Below, piece after piece: positions 36,169-44,189 of a stretch of DNA of 64,000 bases. Each line of letters starts with the position of its first letter. Position 1 is the first letter of the stretch. Below the pieces are notes generated by a model that was not told where the DNA came from, did not search any database, and saw nothing but the letters and a program-made list of their open reading frames with translations. The DNA is from Gammaproteobacteria bacterium (GTDB lineage: Bacteria; Pseudomonadota; Gammaproteobacteria; Enterobacterales; Psychrobiaceae). Made by a program: the position numbers and the translations under genes. Location of the stretch: the NCBI GenBank assembly GCA_013214945.1, contig JABSRT010000001.1, positions 1 to 64,000 on the forward strand, given 5' to 3'.

Positions 36169-36813
36169 GTGTTTATACCTTACAAGGTTGAAATTGAAAA
36201 TCAGATCCGTCCTGTGTCGAATCTACTGATTATTGCTTTAACCTTTATGTTTTTTATTGCGGTTAATGCCGGGTTTAGTTTAAGAGATTCTTATGTTTTG
36301 GATGGATTTAATACCAGCTTAATCTCTCATGGCTTTATGCATGCCAACTGGTTTCATATATTAGGAAATATGTATTATTTGTTGCTGTTTGGTAATGCAA
36401 TTTGTTCTAGGGTTGGTAATGCGACATTTCCCTCAATCTATTTTTTACTGATTATATTTTCTGGTGCTGTGCACTTAATTATTGATGGCAACCCCGTAAT
36501 CGGTGCTAGTGGTGCGGTTAACGGTGTGATCGGCATCTATCTTTTTTTGTTTCCGACATCGACCATCCGTTGCCGCTGGACCATCATCTGGTTAAGGGGC
36601 GAGGCATTTAGTATTAAAGCACTTTGGCTGATCGGGCTATGGTTTCTTCAAGATCTATACGGCGCTATTTACAGTGAAGCCGCCATTGCATATGTCGCGC
36701 ATTTAGGTGGCTTGTTCGGTGGTTTAATTGCTGGTTGGCTGATGTATAGGTATAACTGGATTAAACGTACTGACGATGAACCTAATTTAACTCAGTTACT
36801 GAGAGGTCATTAG
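36169..36813 (+). CDS. Rhomboid-family intramembrane serine protease
   Basis: The 214-residue protein has six helices. The catalytic Ser is in GASGAVNGVIGIYL (about residue 117) and the His in YVAHLGGLFGGLIAGW (about 185). The oxyanion/asparagine-bearing early helix reads GFMHANWFHILGNMYYLLLFG. The start is GTG 36169 with GGAAG upstream. It cleaves transmembrane substrates within the inner membrane; the target is unknown. Confidence 0.9.
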   Translation: MFIPYKVEIENQIRPVSNLLIIALTFMFFIAVNAGFSLRDSYVLDGFNTSLISHGFMHANWFHILGNMYYLLLFGNAICSRVGNATFPSIYFLLIIFSGAVHLIIDGNPVIGASGAVNGVIGIYLFLFPTSTIRCRWTIIWLRGEAFSIKALWLIGLWFLQDLYGAIYSEAAIAYVAHLGGLFGGLIAGWLMYRYNWIKRTDDEPNLTQLLRGH

Positions 36814-36836
36814 TTAATGATTAAACAAAATAATTT

Positions 36837-36855
36837 AGCGCTAAATAGCGCTTTT
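36837..36855 (+). terminator. Short intrinsic terminator after the rhomboid gene
   Basis: AGCGCT, loop AAAT, AGCGCT, then TTT. It lies 24 bases after the stop. Confidence 0.65.
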
Positions 36856-36880
36856 AATATGGTCTAAAGAGCTTAATAAC

Positions 36881-37408
36881 ATGAAATCAAACTTTGAATT
36901 AATGGCCGCGTATAATCAAAAAATGAACATTAGTATTTATGAGGTCGTTTCGAGGTTAAGTGAAGACGAGATAAAGCAACAGCGGGGCGCATTTTTTGGG
37001 TCGGTGCTTGGCACGCTAAATCATTTGCTGGTGGGTGATATTATTTGGCTAAAACGTTTCGCTCATCATGAGGCCAATTTCCCATCGTTGGACTATGTTA
37101 ACGCACTTGAACTGCCAACATCACTTGATGCTACTTTGCATTCAACCTTTAGTGATTTGGCACACCAGCGAATAATAATGGATCAGCTGATTGTAAAATT
37201 TACCGCGGAGCTTACTGAGTTCGCTCTGACAAGTTCGTTGGTATATCGTAATACCAACGGTGTGTTGTTTAAGAAAAAATTTGGCTATTTATTGCAGCAT
37301 TTCTTTAATCATCAAACCCACCACCGCGGTCAGGTATCTACTTTGCTTTACCAAGCTGGGGTCGATGTTGGGATCACCGACTTATTGATGTGTATCCCAG
37401 ACGAGTAG
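36881..37408 (+). CDS. DinB-family protein (putative metal-dependent enzyme)
   Basis: The 175-residue four-helix protein has an N-terminal MAAYNQKMNISIYEVV and a metal-type triad: His in GTLNHLLVGDIIWLKR and two in LLQHFFNHQTHHRGQVSTLLYQAG. The NHQTHHRGQ motif is the family signature. DinB/YfiT-like proteins include thiol transferases, but many are uncharacterised. Confidence 0.85.
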   Translation: MKSNFELMAAYNQKMNISIYEVVSRLSEDEIKQQRGAFFGSVLGTLNHLLVGDIIWLKRFAHHEANFPSLDYVNALELPTSLDATLHSTFSDLAHQRIIMDQLIVKFTAELTEFALTSSLVYRNTNGVLFKKKFGYLLQHFFNHQTHHRGQVSTLLYQAGVDVGITDLLMCIPDE

Positions 37409-37483
37409 ATATATGACGCCGCGCTATGTTTTGATAAACAACCTGTGATGAGCAATCAGAGATAAACAAGCATTTCTTTAAAG

Positions 37484-38323
37484 TTAGAGCGCTAGCGGAT
37501 CCGCAGGACGAGGTGTTTCATTATCGCCACAGCCGTTAACACCTTGGTCCATATCGATGATAGCGCCTGTCATCATGCCGGATTCTTTCGACAATAAAAA
37601 GCAAACGGTTCGAGCAACTTCTTCAGGCTTTAGCAGGCGCTTAAAAGGTTGCTTAGCTTCTATTTCAGTGAGCCAATCGTCAGATGCGTGATGATACTGT
37701 GTTTGAATTTCGTGCTCATGCGGTGTGTCCATCCAACCTATATTTAACGCGTTAACCCGAATTTTATTTCGTACGGTGCTAAAAGCAACGTTTTTAGTCA
37801 GCGTAGCAACGGCTCCTTTTGATACCGAATACGGCGTTAAGAAAGACTGGCCGCCATGACCTGACATCGAAGCGATATTAACAATAGAACCTTGGACACC
37901 GGTTGCAATCATTAACTTAATGCTGTCTTGCATTAAAAAAAATGGCGCTTTGACATTGGTTGCAAACATTGAATCGAAGAGCTCGGGCGATGTATCTAAA
38001 ATTCCCCCACGGTCGGTTTGCGCAGCGCAGTTAACGAGGCCATGTAAGGTGCCAAAATGGTGTTTGGCAGCGGCTATCAGTTTGCGACAATCATCTACTT
38101 GGGCTAAATCAATTTCAATAAATTTAGCGTCACAACCTAACTCGGCTAATTCAGCTACCCGCATAGCACCACGTTGGACGTTCCTGCCGCAAATAATTAA
38201 ACCTGCTGCGCCACGTGCTGCCAACGCTTTTGCCACCGTTGCGCCTAAGCCTTGGGTGCTGCCTGTGACGACAAAGTATTGATCTTGAAATTGTTTATCA
38301 TTTAATGTCAGTGAATTAACCAT
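37484..38323 (-). CDS. Short-chain dehydrogenase/reductase
   Basis: The 279-residue protein has the nucleotide-binding VTGSTQGLGATVAKALA, LVNCAAQTDRGG (NAG-like motif), catalytic Ser in VNIASMSGHGG and YSVSKGAVATLTK (Tyr-x3-Lys). The C-terminal segment GAIIDMDQGVNGCGDNETPRPADP is longer than usual. It lies downstream of a PhyH-type dioxygenase gene in the same direction with a repeat-filled gap, so the two probably act on one substrate. Confidence 0.88.
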   Translation of the reverse strand: MVNSLTLNDKQFQDQYFVVTGSTQGLGATVAKALAARGAAGLIICGRNVQRGAMRVAELAELGCDAKFIEIDLAQVDDCRKLIAAAKHHFGTLHGLVNCAAQTDRGGILDTSPELFDSMFATNVKAPFFLMQDSIKLMIATGVQGSIVNIASMSGHGGQSFLTPYSVSKGAVATLTKNVAFSTVRNKIRVNALNIGWMDTPHEHEIQTQYHHASDDWLTEIEAKQPFKRLLKPEEVARTVCFLLSKESGMMTGAIIDMDQGVNGCGDNETPRPADPLAL

Positions 38324-38366
38324 GTTCTGAGTCCTTGCTAGGTTATTATTGATTTGTTAGTCTTGC

Positions 38367-38408
38367 TTGGTCTTCGTCTTCGTCTTCGTCTTGGTCTTGG
38401 TCTTCGTT
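38367..38408. repeat. 6-bp tandem repeat (TTGGTC/TTCGTC x7) between SDR and PhyH genes
   Basis: Seven hexamers of two alternating sequence types, TTGGTC and TTCGTC, with a last divergent unit. They lie between the dioxygenase stop (38415) and the SDR start (38323), so in the spacer of the probable minus-strand operon. Confidence 0.9.
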
Positions 38409-38414
38409 TAAGTA

Positions 38415-39575
38415 TTAGGCTTGACGCTGGTGGAATTTGTCAGCGAGTGCCTGTTTAAATTTGGCGACCCCCCAGTCTTGTTGTAAAGCACGCAGGGTCA
38501 GCGCTTGCATTGTTTCTGGTGCCATCTCGCCACTGGGTGGGTCGAGATCTAAATTGGTTGGAAACGAATAACCGTCGCCAGAACAAGCAATAATAGCATC
38601 CAACTCACTCTCACTTAAAGTCGCAGCGCGATATCTGGCGCGTAAGCTCGGGTAGATAGCATTAAGTATTTTTGTTCTATCAATTGATTCCATTGTTTTA
38701 CCAAAAGCCGATGATATTTGCAGTAAATTTGCAGTGCGGTGTTGATCTTTGGTGTGGTTATGTCCAGCAGCATGAAACATCGCCGGATTAAAGAATATTG
38801 CATCGCCAGCACTGAGCGGTAGCTGCACATGATGCTGATTAAAATAACTGACGATGGCGGGATCGCGCCATGCCAGGTAACCTAATTCATACTGGTGTGA
38901 GAATGGCAGTAACTGCGTAGGACCAGTCTCGATTGGCATATCACTATGGGCAATGGCGCCTTGCAGGGTTAATTGAGTTGACATTTTATGCACCGAGCAG
39001 GGGTATTGCACACAAGTTTCCATGTTTTGGAACCCTAGGTGGTAATCACGATGTGGTTGCTGCGCTTTAGCACCGGGTCGTACGATATTTATTTGCGAAC
39101 TCATTTGCCAGTGCGGGCCAAGCCAAGCCTCGGCAACCAAACCAATGACTGGGTTTTTGTAATAATCGATGAATAAGTCAGGCTCAAGCTCGGCTGTTTT
39201 TTGCAACGCATTCCAAATGCGACCATTCGCCCCGGTTGCTGCGAAATGATCACTACCTGATTGTTGTTCGCCTTCTCGGGTTAAAATACGATCAAAAAGT
39301 TGATTATGTTGGATAAGACTCGTTGAGCGTTTAACAACATGCTTGATAACTAATACCCCAGGCCCCTGGGTTGAGATGATTGAATGTAGCTCGCTTAACA
39401 CAGCCTGTTTATCATGAGCAATCGAGCTCATCAGTTGCTTGGCGTCGTAAATAACAACATTTTTTTCAACGCCAGCCGCAAAACGATAATCGTCAAGTGA
39501 GATCGACTGTTCACAATGGTCGGCGAGCTGAGCGACAGAAACCTCACTGGTCTTGAAGTATATTTTATCTTTCAT
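38415..39575 (-). CDS. Phytanoyl-CoA dioxygenase (PhyH)-family oxygenase
   Basis: The 386-residue protein has a double-stranded beta-helix core with the iron-binding HxD in QQPHRDYHLGFQ, distal His in MFHAAGHNHTKDQHR, and an Arg in HRTANLLQI for 2-oxoglutarate. The start is ATG 39575; the TTG at 39605 is less likely, and AAGGCG lies ahead of 39575. It hydroxylates an unknown small molecule. It is divergent from a LacI-type gene 115 bases away and upstream of an SDR, forming a compact catabolic-looking unit. Confidence 0.82.
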   Translation of the reverse strand: MKDKIYFKTSEVSVAQLADHCEQSISLDDYRFAAGVEKNVVIYDAKQLMSSIAHDKQAVLSELHSIISTQGPGVLVIKHVVKRSTSLIQHNQLFDRILTREGEQQSGSDHFAATGANGRIWNALQKTAELEPDLFIDYYKNPVIGLVAEAWLGPHWQMSSQINIVRPGAKAQQPHRDYHLGFQNMETCVQYPCSVHKMSTQLTLQGAIAHSDMPIETGPTQLLPFSHQYELGYLAWRDPAIVSYFNQHHVQLPLSAGDAIFFNPAMFHAAGHNHTKDQHRTANLLQISSAFGKTMESIDRTKILNAIYPSLRARYRAATLSESELDAIIACSGDGYSFPTNLDLDPPSGEMAPETMQALTLRALQQDWGVAKFKQALADKFHQRQA

Positions 39576-39689
39576 AATGTAAACGCCTTGTTCGAGGTTA
39601 TGCAAACTAATGATTTGACAAAAATATTATCACTTCTTAAAGTAGTTAATAGCTCAAAATGACCCCAAAAACACCTCAGGAAGTTAAAT

Positions 39690-40715
39690 ATGCGTTCAGA
39701 CCGCAAGTTTTCGATCAAACAAATTGCCGCACAGGCCGGCATGGGTAAAGCGACGGTTGACCGGGTTATTCATCAGCGAGGGCAGGTCAGCTACCAATCT
39801 GAGCAGCGTATAAAAATGGCTATTGTGGAGCTACAAGAGCAACAAAATGCCGTTATATTGTCTGGGCGGACGTTTTATATTGACGTATTAATGCATGCGC
39901 CCGATCGTTTTTGTCACGCGATAAGAGCGGCGGTAAATCAACAAATTCTAGAGATGTCGCCATTTCGCATTCGGCCACGGTTTCATTTGTTTGAACAAAC
40001 AGATGTTCAGTCAATGCGTCAGCAATTATTGAAAATTGCCCAAACCGATAGCCATGGGGTAATTCTAAAAGCGGTTAACGATCCGCTCCTAGCCGAGACA
40101 ATAAATGCGTTAAACGCGGCTAAAATTCCGGTTGTTACTTTGGTGACCGATTTACCTAACTCTCGTCGTTTGTCATATGTTGGCATGGACAATGAGCGCG
40201 CCGGAGATCTGGCTGCTTATCTCTTTAAACAGTGGCTTAATCATGAGGTTGAAGGGAAATTATTGGTGGTGATGAGCAACGAGTCTTTTAGTGGTGAAGC
40301 TGATCGCGTGAGTGCGTTCAAACAATCATTAGCGCAGTATTGTCCTAAGCTCGACATCGTATTATCACAAGGAAGTGATGGAGTCGACGCGCCAATGTAC
40401 AGGAAAATTAGCAACTTAATAGCAACGACAGCTAATATTAAAGGGGTTTACAGTGTTGGAGGTGCCAATACCGCGATAATTGAAGCTTTCGAACAAATGG
40501 ATCGTACGGTTGAAGTATTCATTGGCCATGATCTCGATTGTGATAATCGGTTGTTATTAGCACAGGGAAAGATTCAAGCTGTCATATATCATGATTTACA
40601 ATGGGATATAAACCAAGCGTTTAGGAGTATTCTGCAGTATCATCGAATGTTAGAAAATGTCGTTATGAAAACATCAAAACTTGAAATTGTAACGCCATTT
40701 AATCTGCCTAATTAA
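39690..40715 (+). CDS. LacI-family transcriptional regulator
   Basis: The 341-residue protein has an N-terminal LacI helix-turn-helix (FSIKQIAAQAGMGKATVDRVIHQRGQVS). The periplasmic-binding-protein-like sensor domain (about 65-335) includes GVILKAVNDPLLAETINALNAAKIPVVTLVTDLP and YVGMDNERAGDLAAYL. AGGAAG lies upstream of the ATG. The divergent arrangement suggests that it controls the PhyH-SDR pair, with a sugar-like or polyol inducer typical of the family; that is inferred. Confidence 0.92.
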   Translation: MRSDRKFSIKQIAAQAGMGKATVDRVIHQRGQVSYQSEQRIKMAIVELQEQQNAVILSGRTFYIDVLMHAPDRFCHAIRAAVNQQILEMSPFRIRPRFHLFEQTDVQSMRQQLLKIAQTDSHGVILKAVNDPLLAETINALNAAKIPVVTLVTDLPNSRRLSYVGMDNERAGDLAAYLFKQWLNHEVEGKLLVVMSNESFSGEADRVSAFKQSLAQYCPKLDIVLSQGSDGVDAPMYRKISNLIATTANIKGVYSVGGANTAIIEAFEQMDRTVEVFIGHDLDCDNRLLLAQGKIQAVIYHDLQWDINQAFRSILQYHRMLENVVMKTSKLEIVTPFNLPN

Positions 40716-40776
40716 TCTGAGTTCTGGGTAAAGGTATTTGTAATTCTATCGTCTTATTATGTATTTAGAGGAAGCT

Positions 40777-41310
40777 ATGTTTACATTACTAATTGGCAAA
40801 GGACTAGAGCTTGCATTGGTTGAGCGTTCATTTGCTGCAAAGTATTTAGAAATTGTTGAGCGAGAACGTGAGTATCTTAGTCAGTGGTTAGCTTGGCCGC
40901 CGCATGCTGACTGCGAAGATTTTTTTGTTAAATTTATCAATCAGTCACTGCATGACTACGCCGATAATAAATCGCTGGTATGTGCGATGATTTTTGACGG
41001 TGAAATTGTCGGCAATGTTAGTTTAAACACAATTGATCATTCCCTTAAAAAAGTTGAAATAGGTTATTGGTTAAGTTCTGCCTATCAAGGGCAGGGCTTG
41101 GTCAGTCGATCAGTATCGCAATTAATCGACATTGCGTTTACTGATTTAGAAATAGATAAAGTTCAAATTTCAGTGGCAGTAGACAACGCAGCAAGTCGCA
41201 AGGTGTGTGAGAGATTAGGGTTTTGTCTAGTAGGCATTAGATCTCAAGCTGAAAACTTAAATGGTCGCCTTGTTGACCATGCGGTATATACATTATTGCG
41301 AAATAACTAA
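40777..41310 (+). CDS. GNAT acetyltransferase, RimJ/RimL type
   Basis: The 177-residue protein shows EREYLSQWLAWP near the N-terminus, EIGYWLSSAYQGQGLVSRSVSQLIDIAF and DNAASRKVCERLGFCLVG, the standard pattern of RimL-like N-terminal acetyltransferases. The ATG at 40777 has AGAGGAAG upstream and is preferred to 40759. It may acetylate a ribosomal or other protein N-terminus, or a small molecule. Confidence 0.88.
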   Translation: MFTLLIGKGLELALVERSFAAKYLEIVEREREYLSQWLAWPPHADCEDFFVKFINQSLHDYADNKSLVCAMIFDGEIVGNVSLNTIDHSLKKVEIGYWLSSAYQGQGLVSRSVSQLIDIAFTDLEIDKVQISVAVDNAASRKVCERLGFCLVGIRSQAENLNGRLVDHAVYTLLRNN

Positions 41311-41435
41311 CTATACGGGTAACCATCGCATAAAGAATAATGATAAAGTTTTAATTTATTAATGAGTTAATTTCAGAATTGATAGGGCAATTAACTTGCT
41401 TACAACTGCTTTAAGTTTGGTCCATTAAGGAAATC

Positions 41436-42242
41436 ATGGTAGATCTGCTAAATATTGTTAAAAATACAATTAACCCACAGTGCGAACAACCTTTTTCGGT
41501 TTATAGTTCAATTACCCAACAAAACTTGCTCAATGTGCCTATCGTTAAACCTTTACTGATTGTGGTGCTAAGTGGTAACAAAGAGCTCGGCAAAGACCAT
41601 GAAATAAACTGCGCCAGTGGTAACTTTATCTTTTTGGCTGATAACCCGGCGATTAATATGCGTAACATTCCAAAAGATAAGGAATATTATGCGTTGCTAA
41701 TTGAGTTTGACTATCAAGATTTCCAGGGACTTCAAGTCAATACTGGCAATCAAAAACGTTATTATGTCGGCGAAATAAACCAGACCTTAAGTAAATGCCT
41801 GCAGCAGTTTGTCGAAATCTCGCTATGGGCGCCCAAGCCACTGTGGTCATTACGAAAAAGAGAAATCATTGAGTTATTATGCCATTTGGGTCATCAAGAA
41901 ATCTTGTCGATGGTAGGCACGTCGAACGTAACGCATCGATTGCATCAGATGTTTTGCGAACAAAGCTTTGAGCAATTAACCGTTGAATACATCTGTGACA
42001 AACTGGCGATGAGTGAATCGACCTTGCGTCGAAAATTAAAACACGAAGGCACCAGTGTCCAAGAAATTAAAGATCAAGCACGGTTAGGCTTAGGGTTACA
42101 TTTATTGCAAACAACGTACTATGCTATCGGCTTGATCGCCCAAAAATGTGGTTACCAATCGCAATCTCGTTTTGCCGATCGTTTCAAGGGACGTTTTGGT
42201 TTAACGCCCTCTGAGCTTCGAAAAACTAAAATGGCGGATTAG
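41436..42242 (+). CDS. AraC-family transcriptional regulator
   Basis: The 268-residue protein has an N-terminal cupin-like ligand domain (about 1-160) and a C-terminal pair of helix-turn-helix motifs: LTVEYICDKLAMSESTLRRKLKHEG and IGLIAQKCGYQSQSRFADRFKGRFGLTPSELRK. The second is the AraC signature. AAGGAAATC precedes the ATG. It may regulate the following PEBP gene 92 bases downstream or distant genes. Confidence 0.9.
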   Translation: MVDLLNIVKNTINPQCEQPFSVYSSITQQNLLNVPIVKPLLIVVLSGNKELGKDHEINCASGNFIFLADNPAINMRNIPKDKEYYALLIEFDYQDFQGLQVNTGNQKRYYVGEINQTLSKCLQQFVEISLWAPKPLWSLRKREIIELLCHLGHQEILSMVGTSNVTHRLHQMFCEQSFEQLTVEYICDKLAMSESTLRRKLKHEGTSVQEIKDQARLGLGLHLLQTTYYAIGLIAQKCGYQSQSRFADRFKGRFGLTPSELRKTKMAD

Positions 42243-42334
42243 GGCGAAAGAGAGATTGTTTACGGGCTAACAACAGATAAAAAACATATTAATATATCGA
42301 TCAAACCAATTACAAATACCCAAGGATATATTAT

Positions 42335-42892
42335 ATGCGCCATACACTTAAACTTATTTCGGTTTTAACACTGAGCCTGTCAGCATCAGCCCTTGCAAGC
42401 TCTTTGACATTATCAAGCGATGACATCTCGCATGGACAAACTATGGCTAAAAGCCAAGAATTTAATGGTTTTGGCTGTGCTGGTGGCGATGTCTCACCGC
42501 AGCTTTCGTGGGCTAACGCGCCTAAAGCAACCAAAAGTTTTGCGATTACAGCCTACGATCCTGATGCCCCTACCGGCAGTGGCTGGTGGCATTGGCAAGT
42601 GGTCAACATTCCAGCTAACGTTAATCAACTGGCTGCTGGTGCTGGAACCGCTAAAGCCAACGATTTACCAGCCGGCAGTATTCAAATTAAAAATGACTAC
42701 GGTAGCCGTAGTTTCGGTGGCGCTTGCCCGCCAAAAGGTCATGGTGTTCACCACTATCGTTTTACGGTACATGCACTTGGCGTAGCAAGTCTTGATTTAC
42801 CCGCTGATGCATCTGGCGCGTTAGCAGGGTATATGATTAATTCACAAACTATTGAATCGAGTACCATAGAATCATTGTACCAACGCGACTAA
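42335..42892 (+). CDS. YbhB/YbcL-type PEBP (Raf-kinase-inhibitor-like) protein, exported
   Basis: The 185-residue protein has signal peptide MRHTLKLISVLTLSLSASALA. The PEBP core includes SPQLSWANAPKATKSFAITAYDPDAPTGSGWWHWQVVNIP and the conserved YGGACPP-type RSFGGACPPKGHGVHHYRFTVHAL. It binds anionic ligands in eukaryotic relatives; the bacterial role is unclear. Confidence 0.9.
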   Translation: MRHTLKLISVLTLSLSASALASSLTLSSDDISHGQTMAKSQEFNGFGCAGGDVSPQLSWANAPKATKSFAITAYDPDAPTGSGWWHWQVVNIPANVNQLAAGAGTAKANDLPAGSIQIKNDYGSRSFGGACPPKGHGVHHYRFTVHALGVASLDLPADASGALAGYMINSQTIESSTIESLYQRD

Positions 42893-42954
42893 GCACGTCA
42901 TCGATGCCCCAATTATTGATTTTAATTAACAGTGCTGCTGTTAACTAAATACAA

Positions 42955-43204
42955 TTGGCTCTGTTGTACTAACGTGTTGCTATGTGAGCAGCAAGTCGGT
43001 GTAAATCCATCACTACATCGGCGGACTTCCTCATGCCGCTGGCATGAAGTTTCTATCTACGTTCGAGGCTAGGGGGCAGCATTGATGCTGCTCAAGCTTG
43101 CTTTATCAAACATCAAACATCAAACATCAACATCAATACCTACACCAAGACCGACACTTTCAATCAATTGTGAAGCCCGCTGCATTTAAGGTCAACATAG
43201 CCCA
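42955..43204 (+). mobile_element. MITE-like element, copy 2 (250 bp, with expanded internal repeat)
   Basis: Begins TTGGCTCTGTT and ends AACATAGCCCA, inverted repeats matching at 9 of 11 bases. It is flanked by TACAA on the left (42950-42954) and TACCA on the right (43205-43209), a 4-of-5 match to a target duplication. It aligns with the minus strand of copy 1 from the left terminus through CGGCGGACTTCCTCATGCCG and TACGTTCGAGGCT. It lacks about 100 bases of the middle and rejoins at CAAGCTTGCTTTATCAAACA. At that point an ATCAAAC heptamer is repeated three times (43105-43125). Confidence 0.75.
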
Positions 43205-44189
43205 TACCATTGCAATTACATCGTTGCTCGCTTTATTGGCTCGCAGCGATTTTTCGTTTAGGGGCTTTGGATGCGCCGTCCAAGATCAGCTAACATTCAA
43301 TGGCTAATGAGACTGTAGTACTAAATTTTAAGTATTAAATATAAAACTAGCTGCCTATTTACCTGCGCGAAAACCTTGTGCGGTTTAAGGGTTGTTAGTC
43401 ATTTATAAATACAGCATGCAACGCACTTCAAACCGTCATTAATCTGCTTCAGGCTGTATGTTTTGGCTACTGGTTGACCGAAATGTTGTTATTGTTACCG
43501 CTGGTAACGTTTAAAATATGGTAATGAACCAACGCATTATAGAACGACAAATATTGTAGTGAACTGCAGTAGTGAACAGCAGTATTGTATTGAAAAAGCG
43601 AACATAGATTATAAAGCAGCAACCTTACTCGCCAGTGGAAAACAAATAATGCCCACATCAGTATTAGTCGTTAATCTTTAGCAGTAACTGCCTCGCTACT
43701 GGCCCTGTTCGTGCCTATTATCTAGCTTTAGTCGCTAACATTGGGTTATTAGTAATAGGCCAATAGTTAGCTGCCATTGTAGCAAGCGCTTTGTTGTCGT
43801 TTATTTAACATGTGTACAGCCAGTTCGCTCCGTTAAGGTGACTAATACAGGAGTATGAAACCTTGTTTTTTTCAACATTACTTTTGGTCATGTTAGGGTT
43901 TAAAATAAAATAATGAGATTTATAAATTACAAATAATTGGGTCGTTACTCTATTTGGAGCTGCTAATTTTTCCTGTGTCCAGACAACTAAGGTTCAAGTT
44001 TATTACTTATTGATATTGCGTTGGTTAAGATAGACTTATCGTGAGTGTTAGATTAAAAGCTCACTTGATTTAATGATTAAACCTTATTAAAGTATATATA
44101 AGTCATGCTTTAGCATTATATCTGATTGTCATTTCGACCGCCTTATTCAGATAATCAAAGTTCAAAATTCAGCCTTCAGGGAGATAGCT
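43205..44189. other. 985-bp intergenic region upstream of a chemoreceptor gene
   Basis: No gene of recognisable family on either strand. The DNA is AT-rich with no strong hairpin noticed; the chemoreceptor ribosome-binding site (CAGGGAG) lies at its end. Possibly decayed sequence. Confidence 0.45.

Noticed and set aside
26694-37408. Chromosomal integron cassette array (many small same-strand accessory genes with an attC-like structure)
   Set aside because: No integrase gene is present, the gaps do not share attC-like ends, the core-site rules fail at the one candidate, and several genes have their own terminators.
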